Part shown: positions 60,326 to 64,000 of the stretch, piece after piece
Position numbering within the stretch: position 1 is the first letter of the stretch
How the letters are laid out: every line of letters starts with the position of its first letter
Assembly: GCA_016779325.1 (NCBI GenBank)
Contig: JADHNU010000007.1
Span: 1 to 64,000, forward strand
Length of the DNA: 64,000 nt
Origin: Pseudomonadales bacterium
Lineage (GTDB): Bacteria; Pseudomonadota; Gammaproteobacteria; Pseudomonadales; Azotimanducaceae
Reading direction: 5' to 3'
Made by a program: the position numbers and the translations under genes
The notes under the pieces: model-generated
The model's input: only the letters and a program-made list of their open reading frames with translations
What the model was told of the DNA's origin: nothing
Databases searched by the model: none

Positions 60326-62392
60326 TTAGCCCTTCTCCGTGAGCTGGAAAACGCCATCCCAGGACGGATCGGGGGGGGACGCCTGATAAAGCTTAGACCG
60401 CGCCCGCAAGGTTTCCGAGGGTCCATCGCCGGGGAAGCGGGCAAGGAGGGCCTCAAACGCCGCCTCCGCCGCCCCATAGTCGCGCTGCTGATAAAGCGCC
60501 CGGGCCGCATCAAAGGCCGTTCGCAGGGCCGCCTCCTCCGGGCGGAGCTCACCGGCGCGGGCGAGCGGTTCGTACAAGGTAACGGGCTCGTTCTTGCCCA
60601 CCACGCGCACCACGTCGATCTCCCGCGCCTCGAGCGCATCGCCGACGAGACGCCGGGTATGCTGGGAAAGCAGCGTGGCGCTGCCATAAAACTTATTCAC
60701 GCCCTCAAGGCGCGCCGCCAGGTTCACCGCATCGCCCATGATCGTGTAATCCATGCGCTGGGCTGAGCCCATGTTCCCAACGAGGATCTGCCCGGAATTA
60801 AGGCCCATGCGCACCTTAAGCAAGGGACGGCCCTCGGCCTCTAAGCGCTTTCGGTAATCCACCATGTAGCGCTGCATGTCGATGGCCGCCAGGCAGGCCT
60901 TCAGCGCATGGTCCGGTTGATCGAGGGGCGCCCCCCAAAAGGCGATGATGGCGTCCCCCTCGAACTTGTCCACCGTGCCCTCGTGCTCGGCGATGATGTC
61001 GCACATGGCCGTCAAATATTCATTCAGCAGGGCAACCAGCCCCGCCGGCGAAAGCTGCTCAGAGATGCTCGAGAAACCCGCCACGTCCGAGAAAAAGGCC
61101 GTCATTTCCCGCTGCTCGCCGCCCAGGGACAGGCGGGAGGGATCCTTCACCAAAATGTTCACCACCTTCGGGGAGAGGTACTGGCCAAAGGCGTCGCGAA
61201 TGAGCGTCTTCTGCCCCCGCTCTACCAGGTAAAAGCGGACATTCATGAGAATGATGGTGAGCAGGGACGCCACCCCGGCGTAGGCCATGGACAGCACGAT
61301 CCCTTGATCGGCGTAAAGGGAGGTGGCCACCGCGGCCCAAAGCGCCACCGCCCCAAGGGATGCCGACAGGCGCCCCGCGGGGTTTTGCAAAAGCCCCGAA
61401 CCCAGCAAGGCCAGCAGGAGGCAGGCCGCCGCCGCCACCTCAAGGCCAAAGCCCGCTGCCTGGAGCGGCCCGCCAGCAAGGAGCGTCGCCACGGTGGCGC
61501 CAATGAGTTCGACGCCGTAGAGGCGCCCTACGGGGGTCTCGAAGTAGTCGTGGGAGACATCGGAGGTATCGCCCAAAATCACGATTTTGTCTTCCACCCA
61601 AAACCGCAGCTCCCAGGCCTCGTCCTCCTCGAGCTCATCAAGCCGGAGCATTTCCAGCACCGGGATGCCAAAGTCAGCGACATAGCCCTGAGCCCCCGGG
61701 GAGAAGGCGGGAAAATCGATGGGCAGACGATGATTACGGTCGAACTGCACCGAGAGCTGGTCACCGAAGCGAAGCACCTGGGTCTCTCGGTCGTAGCTTG
61801 GCGTTTCCCCCAGATAAAGCGCCACCGCCTGCACGGCGAAGGGCCAGCCATCCTCCATGGGAATCGCCTCGGGGAAGAGACGGAGGTCGCTGATGACCTC
61901 GCTTAAGCCGCTGCGAGACTCCACGTTGGTGTAGCCGGTGCTCGCGACCCCGTTAATGGGTTCCACCGGTTGCTTGATGTAGATGAGGCGGTTGTCCTCC
62001 ACCACGCCCTGGGAAACCAGGAGCAGCCCCGGCACGTCGCGGAACTTCTCCGCTGTGGGGCCGTCTTCGCCATAGGAGGACGGGAAGTCAAAGAGGTTGT
62101 CCACGGCCATAACCCGGCCGCCGAGGGTCTCAACGTTTTCCGCCACCCGAGCGAGGTCTAGGCGCCGTAGGGGCCAGCTGCCGTAATCCTCAAAGAAGGC
62201 CTCGTCCTGATTGACAAAAACGATCTGCTCTTCGGGGAAGACCCGGTCTTCGTTGGCCATGCGCACAAGCTGCCGGTAGGACTGGGTTTGCAGCTCCAGC
62301 GCGGCAAACCAATCTCCACGCTGCGCCAGCAGCGCGAAGGCAAACAGCCCTAGCGCCAGCGCAAAATCCCAGCGCCCCCTTAACCCCTCCAT
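60326..62392 (-). CDS. CHASE2-domain adenylate/guanylate cyclase with C-terminal TPR-like region
   Basis: 688 aa. N-terminal helix, periplasmic CHASE2 domain (about 30-290, IVFVNQDEAFFEDYGSWPLRR, VAVDNLFDF-like, VILGDTSDVSHDYFETPVG), three helices (about 300-395), then a class III cyclase (about 425-600) with FFSDVAGFSSISE, DKFEGDAIIAFWG and DYTIMGDAVNLAARLEG. The two metal Asp and the Lys/Asp base-specificity residues suggest ATP as substrate. A TPR-like helix pair ends it. The start is ATG at 62392 with GGGAGG 4 nt upstream. It should turn an outside signal into a cyclic nucleotide. Confidence 0.92.
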   Translation of the reverse strand: MEGLRGRWDFALALGLFAFALLAQRGDWFAALELQTQSYRQLVRMANEDRVFPEEQIVFVNQDEAFFEDYGSWPLRRLDLARVAENVETLGGRVMAVDNLFDFPSSYGEDGPTAEKFRDVPGLLLVSQGVVEDNRLIYIKQPVEPINGVASTGYTNVESRSGLSEVISDLRLFPEAIPMEDGWPFAVQAVALYLGETPSYDRETQVLRFGDQLSVQFDRNHRLPIDFPAFSPGAQGYVADFGIPVLEMLRLDELEEDEAWELRFWVEDKIVILGDTSDVSHDYFETPVGRLYGVELIGATVATLLAGGPLQAAGFGLEVAAAACLLLALLGSGLLQNPAGRLSASLGAVALWAAVATSLYADQGIVLSMAYAGVASLLTIILMNVRFYLVERGQKTLIRDAFGQYLSPKVVNILVKDPSRLSLGGEQREMTAFFSDVAGFSSISEQLSPAGLVALLNEYLTAMCDIIAEHEGTVDKFEGDAIIAFWGAPLDQPDHALKACLAAIDMQRYMVDYRKRLEAEGRPLLKVRMGLNSGQILVGNMGSAQRMDYTIMGDAVNLAARLEGVNKFYGSATLLSQHTRRLVGDALEAREIDVVRVVGKNEPVTLYEPLARAGELRPEEAALRTAFDAARALYQQRDYGAAEAAFEALLARFPGDGPSETLRARSKLYQASPPDPSWDGVFQLTEKG

Positions 62393-62452
62393 GGCCCCTC
62401 CCGGTCCTTCCCATGTGCGCGCGGGCGCAACGCCCTGCGCGGCGGTCGCGCC

Positions 62453-63403
62453 CTAAAGCTGGCGCTCCATCTCGATGGTGTTAAAGGTGATGGCTTCCTT
62501 TTCCTTTAGGTCCATGAGCTTGAGATCGTGGTAGCTCTTAATCAGCAACGGCCGCATCTCGTTTTCATCGGGATAGGCCTGGAAGAAGTCTCGGTAAAGA
62601 TCCATCACGGGCACCAGCAAACCCGCTTCCTCATACACCTCGGCGAGGGCAAAAACGTCATTTTGAGACGGGTCGGCCTGACGCACCGCGACAGCCTGAA
62701 CCACATCTGCGTCCTGGGCGTCGTCAAGCCAGATCAGGGTACCGGGGCGCCGCGGGGCATACACCTCTTCCCCCTCGAGCAAAATGATCATCTCGTACTC
62801 GTACTCCCCCGGAGCCATGGCCGGAACGGAGAAACGAATCATTTCCGCCGTGGACGCCGGCGCAACGGGGAAGCGGGTCGCTCCCACGCGCAGCACGTAA
62901 TTGAATTCAGGACCGGCGTTGGACCACACCACGTCTGGATGGGACGGGGAGAGCACCAGCTCCCGAGCCGTATCGATCCTGGGAAGATCCTCCGCCTTCT
63001 TCACGGAACGGCGCACCGTGGTGTAGCGCTGGGAGGTGGCAAACTTGTTCTCCACCCCCTGCCAGAAGCTCCCGGCCGCATCCCCGGTCTCCCCCAGGCC
63101 CGAGCCCGCAAGTACGGAAACCCCATCCTCCGTCACCCTAAGGTGCGTCGACGCACCCAGGTCCCGCACTTCCCCCGTGGCCTGGCTCGACACCTTTGCC
63201 GAACCGTCAGCGCCGGTGCGCACTTCATGACCCGGGAAAAGATACTTGTTCCGCGAAAGCGCTTCCCAGCTCTCACCGTCGCGGCTGAATTCCACCGTGC
63301 CCTCGAGCTGGCTCAGCTTGGCGACGGGGCCCGCCGCAAGGGCCAGCAGCGGTAGGCACAGCAAGAGCATCACCCCCCGGCGCATGATTTTTACCCTATC
63401 CAT
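62453..63403 (-). CDS. FecR-domain periplasmic protein
   Basis: 316 aa. The signal peptide (MLLLCLPLLALAAG) is cut near 24. The FecR domain (about 25-110) has KLSQLEGTVEFSRDGESWEAL, LFPGHEVRTGADGSAKV and VTEDGVSVLAGSG. A middle beta domain (about 145-230) and a helical TPR-like end (DVFALAEVYEEAGLLVPVMDLYRDFF) follow. Free-standing FecR proteins of this kind, with no sigma factor near, often accompany CHASE2 cyclases; here it lies between CHAT and cyclase genes. The start is ATG at 63403 after AAGGAG. Confidence 0.88.
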   Translation of the reverse strand: MDRVKIMRRGVMLLLCLPLLALAAGPVAKLSQLEGTVEFSRDGESWEALSRNKYLFPGHEVRTGADGSAKVSSQATGEVRDLGASTHLRVTEDGVSVLAGSGLGETGDAAGSFWQGVENKFATSQRYTTVRRSVKKAEDLPRIDTARELVLSPSHPDVVWSNAGPEFNYVLRVGATRFPVAPASTAEMIRFSVPAMAPGEYEYEMIILLEGEEVYAPRRPGTLIWLDDAQDADVVQAVAVRQADPSQNDVFALAEVYEEAGLLVPVMDLYRDFFQAYPDENEMRPLLIKSYHDLKLMDLKEKEAITFNTIEMERQL

Positions 63404-63449
63404 CGTTTCCCACTCCTTCCAACGAATGCATTTGCGCGAGTATACCGCG

Positions 63450-64000
63450 TCACCGGCTCACCATCATGAACGCTGCCCAGACGTAGGGATAGCCCCAACG
63501 AGGCGATGCGGCCAGCTCCCGTTGCGCTTCCCGCAAAGCCTCCCGGGGCGCCATACCGCTGGCAAGCCGTTCATAGAGCGCCGTCATCAGGGCTTGGGTG
63601 CCCGCGTCGCTCACTTCCCAGAGAGACGTCACCACCTCCCGAACCCCCGCTTCCTGGAAGGCCCGGCGCAAGCCATACACGCCCTCCCCCTCGTGAATTT
63701 CTCCCAGGCCCGTTTCACAGGCCGAGAGAATGGCCAGCTCCGTCCCCGTGAGGTCGAGGTCCAGCACCTCCAGCGCCGTCAGCACGCCGTCATTTCGCGT
63801 ATCCAGCTCGCCGAAGAACGGGGCGTTCTCATTGATCCCCGCGAAGGCAAGCCCGGCCCGTAGCAGGGGATTATCTCCGGGCGGAGGAATGATCATTTCC
63901 GCCGACCGCTGGGCCTTAAGCAGCCGCTTTCGAAGCTTCTCCTCCGGCGCCAGGAAGAAACCGTGGGTGGCCAGGTGCAGTACGCGGGGCGGGGCATCGA
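63450..64000 (-). CDS. CHAT-domain (caspase-like) protein, N-terminus outside the window
   Basis: The last 183 residues are visible; the frame stays open to the right edge. The caspase-like dyad is intact: His in VLHLATHGFF (codon 63963-63965) and Cys in AILSACETGLG (codon 63717-63719). The family tail EGVYGLRRAFQEAGVREVVTSLWEVSD and WAAFMMVSR ends it. CHAT proteins usually carry long N-terminal TPR arrays, which would be outside. Some are proteases (separase-like, as in gRAMP/Craspase), others are of unknown role. FecR follows 46 bp later. Confidence 0.93.
   Translation of the reverse strand, partial: DAPPRVLHLATHGFFLAPEEKLRKRLLKAQRSAEMIIPPPGDNPLLRAGLAFAGINENAPFFGELDTRNDGVLTALEVLDLDLTGTELAILSACETGLGEIHEGEGVYGLRRAFQEAGVREVVTSLWEVSDAGTQALMTALYERLASGMAPREALREAQRELAASPRWGYPYVWAAFMMVSR

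Noticed and set aside
60326..64000. CBASS-type signalling
   Set aside because: The cyclase is class III with CHASE2, not a CD-NTase, and no Cap effector, E1/E2 or TRIP13 gene is visible.

Overview
The window is GC-rich (by eye about two thirds G+C), densely packed chromosomal DNA of a free-living gammaproteobacterium. The evidence is the set of gammaproteobacterial housekeeping genes (ttcA, yheU, rlmM, pilZ-tatD, ybbA/ybbP-tesA, trhO, bolA) together with a TonB2/TtpC-type energy-transduction operon, several fatty-acid and SDR enzymes, and a full phoBR-pst-phoU operon. No species is claimed. No rRNA, tRNA, CRISPR array, insertion sequence or phage was seen. Coding density is extreme: most operons run on ATGA, GTGA or TGATG overlaps, three convergent pairs end in one shared CTAG, and two divergent pairs start in one shared CATG.

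Layout. 1-10435 (+): a tightly coupled nine-gene cluster cut by the left edge. It encodes a Ser/Gly-rich protein with a 20-serine run, a lipoprotein, a membrane-anchored TPR protein, a PEGA-repeat/FGE-fold protein, a small secreted protein, a MotA/TolQ/ExbB-like channel subunit, an actin/Hsp70-like protein, and two vWA proteins. Each vWA protein starts with a single membrane helix that carries an ExbD/MotB-style aspartate. I infer an ion-driven stator whose periplasmic output domain is vWA instead of a peptidoglycan-binding domain; this is my main candidate for an undescribed system. 10444-16864: enoyl-CoA hydratase, a cytochrome c-rhodanese fusion, a GacA-like regulator with an inactivated receiver domain, glutaryl-CoA dehydrogenase, a second acyl-CoA dehydrogenase and exonuclease III. 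16833-19612 (-): FAA hydrolase, ribE, pyrF and yceI.

19672-24767 (-): DUF3450, ttpC, exbB, exbD, tonB and a TPR gene, closed by a UUCG-loop terminator. 25146-33264 (+): phoB-phoR-pstS-pstC-pstA-pstB-phoU behind a plausible Pho box. 33261-36163: two SDRs, a HAD hydrolase and a nitroreductase. 36188-42226 (-): a three-subunit molybdenum hydroxylase with a MoaD-like protein, followed by galK and galT. 42393-46345 (+): pepQ, an S9 peptidase and a GNAT acetyltransferase. 46356-50679 (-): a TonB-dependent receptor, rlmM, pilZ and tatD. 50765-58251: yheU, ttcA, a NodB-type deacetylase, a Bax-like glucosaminidase, the YbbAP transporter, tesA and a TetR regulator. 58259-60292 (-): bolA, trhO and an SDR.

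60326-64000 (-): a CHAT-domain (caspase-like) protein cut by the right edge, a FecR-domain protein, and a CHASE2-class III cyclase-TPR protein. This is a second accessory module, which may join a sensor, a nucleotide signal and a protease-like protein. Functional links beyond gene order are inference unless an entry states otherwise.
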